Positions 25,052-32,931 of a stretch of 36,298 nt of DNA are shown piece by piece. Every line of letters begins with the position of its first letter. Position 1 is the first letter of the stretch. The DNA comes from Clostridiales bacterium (GTDB lineage Bacteria > Bacillota > Clostridia > Ch29), in NCBI GenBank assembly GCA_012523075.1, contig JAAYJF010000016.1:1-36298 (forward strand). The letters run 5' to 3'. A program made the position numbers and the translations under genes. The notes under the pieces are model-generated. The model worked only from the letters and a program-made list of their open reading frames with translations. It was not told where the DNA came from and did no database searches.

Positions 25052-25477
25052 ATGATTACAAGGCAGACCATCACACGCGGCGGAAACAAAGCAGTAAAAA
25101 TTGTGCTAAGCCTTCTAAAATTCATTATTCCTTCCATTTTCCTGATGAAAGTACTGGAACATTCCGGTCTGCTGGTAATAATAGCGGATTTTTTTGCCCC
25201 GGTTATGGCCTATATAGGCCTGCCAGGAGAAGGCGCCCTGGTATTCCTGTTCGGCCAGGTTACAATATACAGCGGTGTTGCCGCACTAACCATGTTGGAT
25301 TTTACTGCTAAACAGGTTACCATTATGAGTACCGTTCTTTGCTTATTTCATGTGGTGGTGCTGGAAACCGCAGTTATGAGCAAAGGTGGCGCTAACGGTT
25401 TGCTCAACGCAGGTACAAGGTTTGTTGCCGCCCTATTCACCGGTTTTATACTGAATTTGATTATTCCGGGGGTCTGA
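25052..25477 (+). CDS. Nucleoside-recognition (gate) domain membrane protein, first of a pair
   Basis: The predicted 141-aa protein has about four membrane helices and the gate-domain pattern LLKFIIPSIFLMKVLEHSGLL, FFAPVMAYIGLPGEGALVFLFGQVTIYSGVAAL. The family includes SpmA/SpmB and YjiH-type proteins, thought to move nucleosides or other small solutes, though the substrate is often unknown. The start was moved from 24995 to 25052, which has AAGGAGGAGG seven bases upstream. The second gate gene begins two bases after its stop. Together they probably form one heteromeric unit. Confidence 0.83.
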   Translation: MITRQTITRGGNKAVKIVLSLLKFIIPSIFLMKVLEHSGLLVIIADFFAPVMAYIGLPGEGALVFLFGQVTIYSGVAALTMLDFTAKQVTIMSTVLCLFHVVVLETAVMSKGGANGLLNAGTRFVAALFTGFILNLIIPGV

Positions 25478-25479
25478 CT

Positions 25480-25956
25480 ATGGACTGGTCGAGAGTATTT
25501 ATCGAAACCTTTGAATCAAGATACTCAACAATTTTAAGGATAACACTGATAGTTATCCCGTTGCTTATATTAATAGAATGCCTCAAGGATATAGGCTGGC
25601 TGGAAAAAATAGCTGCCCATTCCCACGGTATTACAAAGTTTTTAGGCTTACCGGGAGAATCCGCAATTGGGCTTATAGTCGGGCTTTTTACCGGTATAGT
25701 TTTCGGTTCGGGGGTAATAATGCAGATTCAGCAAGAGGCACAGATGACTAAAACCCAGATGAACGTGCTATTTTTGTTTATAGGGATATGTCATGGGATT
25801 ATTGAAGAAACGGCTGTGTTCACCGCGGTAGGTGCCAACGGATTTATACTGTTTACAAGCCGGCTGGCGGCGGCGGTTGTGTTCACCTTTGCCTACATGT
25901 GGATTATGAGAGCGGTCGACCGGAGCGCGGCCAAGGATGGAATGGATGCGGACTAG
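25480..25956 (+). CDS. Nucleoside-recognition (gate) domain membrane protein, second of a pair
   Basis: This 158-aa protein has about four membrane helices and a second gate domain: RITLIVIPLLILIECLKDIGWLEKIA, KFLGLPGESAIGLIVGLFTGIVFGSGVIMQI, and the histidine-containing FLFIGICHGIIEETAVF. It begins two bases after the first gate gene. Such two-gene gate pairs resemble SpmA/SpmB, but the sequence and neighbourhood do not point to sporulation. The substrate is unknown. A small AAAACGGaaaCCGTTTT hairpin at 26025 lies between this gene and the next operon part. Confidence 0.83.
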   Translation: MDWSRVFIETFESRYSTILRITLIVIPLLILIECLKDIGWLEKIAAHSHGITKFLGLPGESAIGLIVGLFTGIVFGSGVIMQIQQEAQMTKTQMNVLFLFIGICHGIIEETAVFTAVGANGFILFTSRLAAAVVFTFAYMWIMRAVDRSAAKDGMDAD

Positions 25957-26024
25957 ATGTGACAGTTCTTTTGCCCGCTGCTTTGCGTAAATATCATAAA
26001 GAGCAGAATTGTAATGTCTATTGC

Positions 26025-26041
26025 AAAACGGAAACCGTTTT
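26025..26041 (+). terminator. Short hairpin after the gate-domain pair
   Basis: AAAACGG and CCGTTTT form a 7-bp stem with a three-base loop. It ends in four T residues and may be a weak terminator or attenuator before the small ORF at 26070. Confidence 0.45.
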
Positions 26042-26069
26042 ATGGATTTACTATTAAGGGGAGATTCCG

Positions 26070-26168
26070 ATGAACAAGAGAAAAATTATCGCAAGGGTCC
26101 TGGCCGTATTGATTTGTGCTGCCCTTATGCTGCCCTACCTGTTTCAGGTACTGTTAAGGGGCAAGTAA
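26070..26168 (+). CDS. Small single-pass membrane peptide, 32 aa
   Basis: This ORF is too short for the track. It reads MNKRKIIARVLAVLICAALM then LPYLFQVLLRGK, with a basic N-terminus, one hydrophobic helix and a short basic tail. AAGGGGAGA lies five bases before the ATG, and the stop is 30 bp before the DUF4153 gene. The shape is like small membrane peptides such as Prli42, but I cannot claim homology. Its ribosome site and position support a real gene co-transcribed with the DUF4153 gene. Confidence 0.65.
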   Translation: MNKRKIIARVLAVLICAALMLPYLFQVLLRGK

Positions 26169-26198
26169 TTACCCAGTAATATTCAAGGAGCTGAGGCT

Positions 26199-27956
26199 AT
26201 GAAAATAAGAATTGCTACACTGTTTAAAACCCTGATGACCAAGCTGTCATCCAGTCTGAAACGTTTCCCCGAGACTATAATTCTAGCTACCCTGACAGTG
26301 TCGGTTCTTGTTTATGTTAACCATATGCATGGCTACATGACCGTCAGCCAGGCGGAAGCTCTGCAGCGTGTTTCAATGGCACTTGCGCTGGGAATACCGG
26401 TTGCATTGTGTATCAGCACGCTGTTCGAAAGGATTGCCCCTCCAAAGGCGCTATCAAAGGCCCTTGCGTATACGGGGACAGTTGCCGGACTAGCATTGTA
26501 TTATATTTTCTTTCTGAAGGACTTCGAAATGGTAACGATGACAAGGTATATAGCCCTTAATGTAGCTTTATACCTTGTCTTTACCTTTATACCCTATTTC
26601 TATAAAAGGGAAAACTACGAGCTGTACGTAATAAAATTGTTCACCAGCTTTTTTGTCGCCTACCTGTATTCGGCAGTGCTTTTTTTGGGGCTTGCAGCAA
26701 TGCTTTTTACTGTGGATGCGCTGTTTGCGCTGGAAGTATCCGAGAAGCTCTATTTTGACATATGGCTTGTGGTGGCGGGCATATTCGCCCCGGCTTATTT
26801 CCTTGCGGACATCCCACAGCACCGGGAAGAGGTACATCTTGATTACTTTCCGAAGGTGCTTAAGGTGCTACTTCTTTACATATTGATGCCGCTCCTTATA
26901 GCGTATTCCGCGATACTGTACGTATACTTTGCAAAGATAGTAATAACCCGTCAGTGGCCGGACGGGATGGTGTCCCACCTGGTGCTGTGGTATTCGTTCA
27001 TTAGCATCCTTGTGCTGTTCTTTGTATACCAAATCCGCAGGGCAAACCAGTGGGTAGGGATATTTGTACGCTACTTCCCCAGGCTTATTATCCCGCTTCT
27101 AGCTATGATGTTCGTGTCGATGGGCATCAGGATAAACGCCTACGGTATAACCGAAAACAGGTATTTCGTCCTGGCTACAGGGCTTTGGGTAACCGGGGGC
27201 TTTATTTACCACATGCTTAAAAAGAACGTGCGAAGCTCACTTCTGCCGGTTTCGCTCGCCCTTGTGGCGGTGCTGGCGGTGACGGGACCCTGGAGCGCCT
27301 ATGGCATTTCGAGGATGAGCCAGAACCGCCGGTTTGAGAGGATTCTTATGGAATATGACATGATTCGGAATGGCGGCATAGTAAAACCCGCCGGCGACCT
27401 GGCCGATGAGGACAAAAGGGAGATTAGCGCCATAATAAGGTATTTTAATAGTTACCACAGCCTGGATGACCTGAAATACCTGCCCGAGGGCTTTACCGCC
27501 GAAAATATGGAGGAGCTTTTCGGCTTTGAGTACAATCATGGCCGGTGGCAGTCCAACGGAAGGGACTATTTCTACTACCACATGGCAGAGAACGAAAACC
27601 TGCTGGATATAGGAGACTTCGATTATTTCGCGGACTTTTCAGTATACGGGCAGTCCGGCCTTGTCGATGGTGAAGGGCCGCTGTCGGTATCTTACCTGTA
27701 TGAATCCGGGGAGTTTAAAATCTTGAAAGAGGGACAGGAAATTTACACCGCCATACTACCGAACATAGCATCGGAACTGTGCGGGGCTTTGGATGAAGAT
27801 ACGGAACTAACTGCCGATGAAATGTCGTACCAGGATGAAAGGGAAGGCCTGGAAGTCCTTTACGTGTTCAAGAACATAAACGGCTGGAAGGACACCCTGT
27901 CCGGCCGGTTGGAAATGGAATCAGCCGACTTTTATGTGTTCATAAAGCTGACCTAA
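26199..27956 (+). CDS. DUF4153 family multi-pass membrane protein
   Basis: This 585-aa protein has about ten predicted membrane helices in its first 370 residues and a soluble C-terminal part of about 200 residues. Family-like stretches are FPETIILATLTVSVLVYVNH near the N-terminus, YVYFAKIVITRQWPDGMVSHLVLWYSFISI, and MFVSMGIRINAYGITENRYFVLATGLW, which agree with DUF4153. The function of the family is unknown. AAGGAG lies nine bases before the ATG. The C-terminal part (FNSYHSLDDLKYLPEGFTAENMEELFGF) faces one side of the membrane and has no catalytic motif I recognise. Confidence 0.85.
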   Translation: MKIRIATLFKTLMTKLSSSLKRFPETIILATLTVSVLVYVNHMHGYMTVSQAEALQRVSMALALGIPVALCISTLFERIAPPKALSKALAYTGTVAGLALYYIFFLKDFEMVTMTRYIALNVALYLVFTFIPYFYKRENYELYVIKLFTSFFVAYLYSAVLFLGLAAMLFTVDALFALEVSEKLYFDIWLVVAGIFAPAYFLADIPQHREEVHLDYFPKVLKVLLLYILMPLLIAYSAILYVYFAKIVITRQWPDGMVSHLVLWYSFISILVLFFVYQIRRANQWVGIFVRYFPRLIIPLLAMMFVSMGIRINAYGITENRYFVLATGLWVTGGFIYHMLKKNVRSSLLPVSLALVAVLAVTGPWSAYGISRMSQNRRFERILMEYDMIRNGGIVKPAGDLADEDKREISAIIRYFNSYHSLDDLKYLPEGFTAENMEELFGFEYNHGRWQSNGRDYFYYHMAENENLLDIGDFDYFADFSVYGQSGLVDGEGPLSVSYLYESGEFKILKEGQEIYTAILPNIASELCGALDEDTELTADEMSYQDEREGLEVLYVFKNINGWKDTLSGRLEMESADFYVFIKLT

Positions 27957-27990
27957 TTAGGGTGACGGGGGTACTGACAAACGGACAAAG

Positions 27991-28020
27991 GACAAATGGG
28001 GACGTACCCTTTTTGTCAAC
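27991..28020. repeat. Left REP sequence of the RAYT unit
   Basis: GACAAATGGGGACGTACCC plus TTTTTGTCAAC is an imperfect palindrome (GACAAA...TTTGTC with GG...CC inside). It is the near-perfect reverse complement of the sequence at 28815-28844. It overlaps the RAYT stop codon. Confidence 0.85.
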
Positions 28021-28759
28021 ATTTCGCAATCACGCCCCTTGAAATCCCTGTCGCTCTCTCAATCTGACGAATTGAAAAACCCTCATGTTCCCTCAGTTGT
28101 TTGATTATCCTATTCCTTTCGGCCTTTGGTAGCAGCCCGATCTCATGGGGTTCCCTGCCGTCTATTAACTTCATAATCCTCCGTCTTATATATTCCTCGC
28201 TTTTACCAATCCTGTCACTTACCTCATAAAGCTCTTTTTCCTCTTCCTGATGATATTCTCTAAAGCTCTTTTTATCTATGATTGAAAGTATAAACCCTGT
28301 GTCAGTTAGTTTGCCGCCATGGATGTATTCTGTATAACTGCTCCATTTGTATTTTTCTATTTCTGTTACTACTTTTGCTCTGATTGGATTTTGATGAATA
28401 TATCTTACCAGTGATAACAAGTACTCATCTACCTCTACCGGCTGGCTCTTATATCTGTTTGCAATTAATGCGCCACTTCTTGAGTATTTTCTGTTAAACC
28501 AGCCCGCATATCTAGTAAGCAATCTTTTCATAATTACCGAGATATCTCCCATATCGTGTTCTTTTAAAAGAATGTGAGCATGATTGCTCATTAAGCAGAA
28601 TGCATAAATCTCAAATCGCATTTCCTGCTTAAGACTTTGCATGACTTCCATCATTTTGATAAAGTCATTTTTTTCTTCAAAGATATTCTGCCTGTTCATT
28701 CCTCTAAAAACGACATGGTACAATCCGGTTTGGCTATATTGGCGTGCTTGTCTGGCCAT
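28016..28759 (-). mobile_element. REP-associated tyrosine transposase (RAYT, Y1/IS200-like)
   Basis: This 247-aa protein has the Y1 transposase fold: YHVVFRGMNRQNIFEE, the HUH motif in MSNHAHILL, and a catalytic tyrosine in SLVRYIHQNPIRAKVV. The C-terminal 90 residues add a helix-turn-helix-like end (GFSIRQIERATGISRGVIAK), which is common in RAYTs of Firmicutes. Inverted REP sequences flank it on both sides (27991-28020 and 28815-28844), and a third, gene-free REP is at 29973. RAYTs nick and move REP palindromes as single strands. A 16-bp perfect inverted repeat (28712-28727 and 28775-28790) closes a loop around the start codon and may control its translation. Confidence 0.92.
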
Positions 28760-28790
28760 ATTTAATCACCCATTCGGATTGTACCATGTC
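28712..28790. promoter_or_regulatory. 16-bp perfect inverted repeat around the RAYT start codon
   Basis: GACATGGTACAATCCG (28712-28727, inside the gene) pairs with CGGATTGTACCATGTC (28775-28790, in the leader). The 47-base loop contains the ribosome site and ATG. In mRNA this would be a strong stem just around the start region. Confidence 0.75.
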
Positions 28791-28814
28791 TATTTCAAAA
28801 TCGTCAATAGATTT

Positions 28815-28844
28815 GTTGACAATTTGGGTACGTCCCCATTAGTC
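28815..28844. repeat. Right REP sequence of the RAYT unit
   Basis: GTTGACAATTTGGGTACGTCC plus CCATTAGTC is the inverted copy of the left REP (27991-28020), with a few mismatches in the outer part. It marks the upstream edge of the unit. Confidence 0.85.
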
Positions 28845-28943
28845 TTAGTATTCTCGCTTAAAGGTAGGGCTATCGGTCAAATAACCTAAAAAGGTTCCGG
28901 TTAAAGAGCCATACGCCGTATCTGGTAAGTGTCAGGGACAATT

Positions 28944-29588
28944 TTATGATTGGATATATTTCCTCACTAGATTGTTCTGTGCGTCCAAAAAAAATTCTTT
29001 AACATCTTCCCATACCAACTGTATTCTCATTATTGGCATCTGTTCCCTTTCTGCATCGTCAAAGTATGAAAGACTTTTAACCATGTGGTAGTAATTTATA
29101 TCAGCATCGGGAAATTTTCTGGGTAGCAGGTCCATCAAGTATTCTACGGATATCCCGGTTTTACAGATTGAATAAAGGTCTATGAAATCCTTTTTCGCTC
29201 CCCTGTGACTAACTGCTGCCAGTTTCATCAGTGCAATATCAGTAATCGAAGGAAGCAATAGGCCATAAAAATCCTTTTCAGATTCTAGCGGCTCGATTAG
29301 CGGGTTCGGGTATCTTAACCAGGTTACCCTGACGCCATCAAGGAAACCGTGGTATGTCCCTTTTTTTGTTTCAACGGTTTTAAGCTGCCCCATTTGGGAC
29401 AATAAATATTCCAATCTTTCAGGGTCAAAATCTTCCCGTACGAACCAGTCAAAATCTACGGATTCTCTATGTCCCAAAATTAAAGCAAGGGCAGTACCCC
29501 CTGCTAAATAGCTTCCTGGCAAGGGCATATTTTCAAGAATTTTTTCTAGAACTTTCCTCTGATTCCCGTTGAGAATATCCCAAAACAT
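28944..29588 (-). CDS. AbiEii/AbiGii-like nucleotidyltransferase (possible toxin)
   Basis: This 214-aa protein has the DUF1814/AbiEii signature GSYLAGGTALALILGHRESVDFDWF, where GGTALAL and the D-F-D pair are the nucleotidyltransferase nucleotide and metal sites. Later conserved parts are PSITDIALMKLAAVSHRGAKKDFIDLYSI. Related proteins act as toxins of type IV toxin-antitoxin and abortive-infection systems, or as stand-alone nucleotidyltransferases. The start lies inside the end of the DUF6922 gene (43-bp overlap) with AGGAAGAG upstream. The pair looks AT-richer than its neighbours and sits between the RAYT unit and the feo operon, as expected of an acquired module. A defence role is inferred. 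Confidence 0.87.
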   Translation of the reverse strand: MFWDILNGNQRKVLEKILENMPLPGSYLAGGTALALILGHRESVDFDWFVREDFDPERLEYLLSQMGQLKTVETKKGTYHGFLDGVRVTWLRYPNPLIEPLESEKDFYGLLLPSITDIALMKLAAVSHRGAKKDFIDLYSICKTGISVEYLMDLLPRKFPDADINYYHMVKSLSYFDDAEREQMPIMRIQLVWEDVKEFFLDAQNNLVRKYIQS

Positions 29589-29869
29589 CTCATCTCTTCC
29601 TCTTTCAATTTAAAATAGTTTTGCCAACATCTTGCAGTCTTAAGCGATAACCCTCTACTTGTAAGAACTGCATCCCTAATAACATCTTCAGAATAATTTG
29701 TGAATACCCAATAAAGAGTTTTTTCATCCCCCACATTTAAAAGCCTCTCTATTATAAATACTCTATTCTTTTCCATATCGAGGGCTTTAACATCCGTATC
29801 CCAAAAATATTTTTCCATACACTTTGGCAAATTGCCCTTATTTATTTGTATTTCAGTTCTCAATTCCAT
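29546..29869 (-). CDS. DUF6922-like partner of the nucleotidyltransferase (possible antitoxin)
   Basis: This 107-aa protein has the pattern KYFWDTDVKALDMEKNRVFIIERLLNVGDEKTLYWVF and VLTSRGLSLKTARCWQNYFKL, which I associate with DUF6922 proteins found in front of AbiEii-like genes. The start is either ATG 29869 (with AGGTGA very close) or ATG 29818 without a ribosome site; I keep the longer form with low certainty. Its end overlaps the nucleotidyltransferase start by 43 bp, showing tight coupling. An antitoxin role is plausible from position. It has no recognised DNA-binding motif. Confidence 0.75.
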   Translation of the reverse strand: MELRTEIQINKGNLPKCMEKYFWDTDVKALDMEKNRVFIIERLLNVGDEKTLYWVFTNYSEDVIRDAVLTSRGLSLKTARCWQNYFKLKEEEMRCFGIFSTGIRGKF

Positions 29870-29972
29870 TCACCTACTTATCGCTTGCTAATATAATTAT
29901 ACCACAAATTGCCTAATACTTATCCTGGATTGAGAGAGCAACCGGGACTTTTAGGGGTGTGATAGTAAAAGC

Positions 29973-30001
29973 TGACAAACGAGGTACGTCCCCATTTGTC
30001 A
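29973..30001. repeat. Third, gene-free REP sequence
   Basis: TGACAAACGAGGTACGTCCC plus CATTTGTCA carries the same GGTACGTCCCCAT core as the RAYT flanks. It is an imperfect palindrome. It overlaps the stop codon of the FeoB-associated gene. Confidence 0.8.
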
Positions 30002-30142
30002 CTTAAAGGTGCATGAACTGCAGTCTCCGCTGCAGGAACTGCATTTCCCTTCCTTTGCATTCTTTAAGGACTTAAGTAGCGCCCTTATTGCGAAATACAC
30101 TATGGCTGCCCCTATAACAAAACTGATTATTTGACCTGTCAT
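29999..30142 (-). CDS. FeoB-associated Cys-rich membrane protein
   Basis: This 47-aa ORF, missed by the track, reads MTGQIISFVIGAAIVYFAIR followed by ALLKSLKNAKEGKCSSCSGDCSSCTFK. It has one membrane helix and four cysteines in two CxxC groups, the hallmark of the FeoB-associated family (Pfam FeoB_associated). AAGGAT lies ahead of the ATG. It is 88 bp downstream of feoB in the same direction. Members are thought to assist ferrous iron uptake, perhaps by passing Fe(II) to the cytosol, but their role is not well established. Its stop codon lies in a REP sequence. Confidence 0.88.
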   Translation of the reverse strand: MTGQIISFVIGAAIVYFAIRALLKSLKNAKEGKCSSCSGDCSSCTFK

Positions 30143-30205
30143 ATCAATCCTTCCCTTCCATAGCACAGAAATCACGCAGAAGAACCGTCCCCCGGTCTAT
30201 TTGTT

Positions 30206-30229
30206 ACCAGGACCCCTTAGTTTCCTGGT
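30206..30229 (-). terminator. Hairpin after feoB
   Basis: ACCAGGA and TCCTGGT pair around a ten-base loop just after the feoB stop. There is no long T-run, so part of the transcript may continue into the FeoB-associated gene. Confidence 0.5.
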
Positions 30230-30230
30230 T

Positions 30231-32105
30231 TTATAGGCCAAGAAGCCTTCCTCCCTGGAATATTAAAGCAGACACCGCCCATGCCACCGCCAGTTGGTAG
30301 AATACCGCAAAGGCCGTCCACTTCCAAGAGGCAAACTCCTTCTTCATGACCGCAATAACTGCAAGACAGGGCGTGTATAGCAGAACAAATACCATGAAAG
30401 CGTAGGCCGACAGTGCCGAAAAGTGCTGTGGCAATACCGATCCAACCTGCGCCGAAGCCTCGCCGGCCAGCTCACCCAGCCCGTATACCACTCCAAGGGT
30501 TGCCACCACAACCTCTTTGGCGGCAAGGCCTGTAAGAAGGGCCACCGAGGCCTCCCAGTTGCCAAATCCGTTTACCCTGAAGATAGGTGCCAAAAGCCTC
30601 CCCATACCCGCCAGCAGGCTGTCTGCCATATCGGCGGGCCCTGCCAGGTTAAAGCTAGACAAAAGCCATACCACCACCGACATGGCAAATATTATGGTGC
30701 CCGCCTTTTGCAGGTATTCCTTGCCCCTGTCCCATACGCGAAGCACAAGGCTCCGTAGCACCGGTATCCGGTAGGGGGGCAGCTCCATTACAAAGGGTAC
30801 CGTTTCGCCCCTAAACAGCGTATTCTTGAATATCAGCCCCATTATTACAGCTATTACTATGCCTAATAAATATAAAGAAAAAACAACATTGGTTTCGTTA
30901 CCCGGGAAGAAGGCCGCGGCAAACAGCGCATACACTGGCAGCCTTGCCCCGCATGACATAAAGGGAGCAATAAGCATGGTCAGCTTTCTATCCCGGTCAT
31001 CTTCCAGAGTTCTTGTAGCCATTATGGCAGGCACCGTGCATCCAAAGCCGATTATCATAGGAATAAATGCTTTACCGGACAGGCCTATCGCTCTCATGGC
31101 CCTGTCCGCTATGAACGCAGCTCTTGCCATATACCCGCTGTCCTCTAGTATTGCAATAAAGAGAAACAAAGTGAAAATAAGGGGCACAAAGGCAACCACC
31201 CCGCCGACACCGCCTATTATGCCGTCTATAATGAGCGACTTAAGCCAGTCGGATGCATGCAGTGCTTGCAAAGCCCCTTCAACCCACGGCGTCAACACAT
31301 CGCTGAAAAACTCTTCCAGCAGGTCTGCCAGGGGCTGCCCCACCCAGGTAAAGGTGAATTGGAACATCAGGTATAAAAAAGCAAGGAATATTGGTATTCC
31401 CAGTGCCCTTCCGGTTACAACACTGTCTATCCTATCTGATAAGGATGATACTTCTCTTTCTGTTTTTTCCATGCATTGGTTCAAAACATCATCAATAAAG
31501 CTATACCTGGCCTGTATCAGCCTATCGGAGGCTTCCCCGGTATGCTTGCTCTTAATCTCTTCCTCAATGCTTTGGTAGTATCTATAAAAGGCGGTTTCCC
31601 CTATGCCGGAGTACCTTTGATATTCTGCCACCTTTTCCAGCAAAGAGGCAATACCGGTCCTATTGGCAGCGGCAATGGGCACCACATCAATCCCCAGCAG
31701 CCGACCCATTTTCTCATAATCTATCCTATAGCCTTTCTTTTCTACCTCGTCTATCATGTTAAGTGCCAGCACCACCGGCACTTCCAGTTCTAGAAGCTGC
31801 ACCGTCAGATACAGGTGTCTTTCCAGGTTGGTGCCGTCAACTATGTTGACAACTACGTCGGGCCCGTCCTTTGACAGATAGTTCTTTGTTATGACCTCTT
31901 CCATCGAATATGCATTTAAGCTGTATGCTCCGGGCAGGTCCACCAGCTTGATATCCAAGCCCTTGTACTTGACCCTTCCTTCCTTCTTTTCAACCGTAAC
32001 CCCCGGCCAGTTGCCGACGTATTGCCTGGCCCCCGTAAGTGCGTTGAACAAAGTTGTCTTGCCCGAGTTGGGGTTACCTGCCAGGGCCACCGTTACCGTA
32101 TGCAT
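30231..32105 (-). CDS. feoB: FeoB ferrous iron transporter
   Basis: The predicted 624-aa protein has an N-terminal G domain with G1 GNPNSGKT, G3 DLPGAYSL and G4 NMID, followed by a GDI-like helical region and a membrane part of about eight helices containing two gate domains (GYMARAAFIADRAMRAIGLSGKAFIPMIIGFGCTVPAIMATRTL, and the later TGLAAKEVVVATLG). It imports Fe(II). The start was moved from 32201 to 32105 because GGAGG lies eight bases before MHTVTVALAGNPN; the track start would overlap feoA. It lies 22 bp after feoA and under the Fur box at 32474. Confidence 0.96.
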   Translation of the reverse strand: MHTVTVALAGNPNSGKTTLFNALTGARQYVGNWPGVTVEKKEGRVKYKGLDIKLVDLPGAYSLNAYSMEEVITKNYLSKDGPDVVVNIVDGTNLERHLYLTVQLLELEVPVVLALNMIDEVEKKGYRIDYEKMGRLLGIDVVPIAAANRTGIASLLEKVAEYQRYSGIGETAFYRYYQSIEEEIKSKHTGEASDRLIQARYSFIDDVLNQCMEKTEREVSSLSDRIDSVVTGRALGIPIFLAFLYLMFQFTFTWVGQPLADLLEEFFSDVLTPWVEGALQALHASDWLKSLIIDGIIGGVGGVVAFVPLIFTLFLFIAILEDSGYMARAAFIADRAMRAIGLSGKAFIPMIIGFGCTVPAIMATRTLEDDRDRKLTMLIAPFMSCGARLPVYALFAAAFFPGNETNVVFSLYLLGIVIAVIMGLIFKNTLFRGETVPFVMELPPYRIPVLRSLVLRVWDRGKEYLQKAGTIIFAMSVVVWLLSSFNLAGPADMADSLLAGMGRLLAPIFRVNGFGNWEASVALLTGLAAKEVVVATLGVVYGLGELAGEASAQVGSVLPQHFSALSAYAFMVFVLLYTPCLAVIAVMKKEFASWKWTAFAVFYQLAVAWAVSALIFQGGRLLGL

Positions 32106-32127
32106 TTGTGCGCCTCCATTCAAACCC

Positions 32128-32433
32128 TTAACCCCTCCATCCCCGTCTGTTTCTGTTGCGGCCGCACTTTCCGGCACTCCGGCATTCATGAACCGGTTCA
32201 TATTGGTCCTCTATTCCACGGGTTACCACTATTTTGCTTGCACACATCCTGTCCAGAATAACCCTGGAGGAACGAAACTCCACTATAAAAGGACCTATCG
32301 GCCCGCCTTTAATCACCTTAATGCTTACTCCCTCGGTGAAGCCCCTTTCCTGTAGCATTCTTCTCAGCCTGCAGCCGCCGTATATACTCCTTAATATATA
32401 CTCCTGCCCCGGTTCTGCCATATCCAGCGTCAT
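32128..32433 (-). CDS. feoA: FeoA-domain protein
   Basis: This 101-aa protein has one FeoA SH3-like domain: AEPGQEYILRSIYGGCRLRRMLQERGFTEGVSIKVIKGGPIGPFIVEFRSSRVILDRMCASKIVV. FeoA binds or modulates FeoB during ferrous iron uptake. A tail of about 25 residues (EPVHECRSAGKCGRNRNRRG) has Cys and Arg residues not usual in a minimal FeoA and might bind metal. The ATG has GGGGGAGG nine bases upstream. It is the first gene of the feo operon, downstream of a clear promoter with a Fur box. Confidence 0.93.
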   Translation of the reverse strand: MTLDMAEPGQEYILRSIYGGCRLRRMLQERGFTEGVSIKVIKGGPIGPFIVEFRSSRVILDRMCASKIVVTRGIEDQYEPVHECRSAGKCGRNRNRRGWRG

Positions 32434-32473
32434 GACCTCTGCCTCCCCCTGTAGTTTACACCCTGTTGTAACT

Positions 32474-32492
32474 GATAATGATTTTCAATATT
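32474..32492 (-). promoter_or_regulatory. Fur box of the feo operon
   Basis: GATAATGATTTTCAATATT matches the classic 19-bp Fur box GATAATGATAATCATTATC at 15 of 19 positions. It lies directly downstream of the -10 and would cover the transcription start. A Fur-family gene is at 9345. Confidence 0.85.
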
Positions 32493-32498
32493 AATTAC

Positions 32499-32527
32499 AA
32501 TATACCACACGCCAACGGTGCAGTCAA
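32499..32527 (-). promoter_or_regulatory. Promoter of the feo operon
   Basis: On the minus strand TTGACT (32527-32522), a 17-bp spacer and TATATT (32504-32499) form a near-consensus sigma-A promoter. The Fur box follows immediately, so iron-bound Fur would block RNA polymerase. Confidence 0.85.
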
Positions 32528-32604
32528 CACAAAAATGGTCCCTCCCCCTTGTAACGTCTACGTTACGGCAGGTCAAATAAGGTACCCAACCACCTTGTCT
32601 GATG

Positions 32605-32635
32605 CAAAAAAGGGGACTATGTGACGTCCCCTTTT
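32605..32635 (-). terminator. Terminator overlapping the end of the small membrane protein gene
   Basis: On the minus strand AAAAGGGGAC and GTCCCCTTTT pair, followed by TTTT. The stem includes the last codons and the stop of the 32617 gene. Confidence 0.85.
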
Positions 32636-32805
32636 AGTCTGAAAAGCTTTATCAGCCAGTTTTTTATGCTCCTGTGCCTTCTCGGACTGATTAGGTATAT
32701 TCCGGCAAAGACGAATACCCAGCCGGGGAGTATGGGAAGCGCTATACCGCATAGACCCAATATTATCATAACAGAGCCCAGGATTCTTTTAACTATGACG
32801 CCCAC
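32617..32805 (-). CDS. Small two-helix membrane protein (PGPGW/DUF454-like)
   Basis: This 62-aa protein reads MGVIVKRILGSVMIILGLCGIALPILPGWVFVFAGIYLISPRRHRS and so on. It has two hydrophobic helices joined by the ALPILPGW turn, which resembles the PGPGW family of unknown function. The start is GTG with GGGGGGAT four bases upstream. It is transcribed alone, and a terminator overlaps its stop. The C-terminus is basic and cytoplasmic by the positive-inside rule. Confidence 0.78.
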   Translation of the reverse strand: MGVIVKRILGSVMIILGLCGIALPILPGWVFVFAGIYLISPRRHRSIKNWLIKLFRLKGDVT

Positions 32806-32931
32806 TTTTATCCCCCCATCTATTCCCGTTCTGTTTGAAGTTTGTCCTTTTTTACCTCTATATTTTTAAATATAGCACAGTGTTTTCTCCGTGTAAACAA
32901 GGAAAAACATGGGGGTACGGCAACCAGGGGC

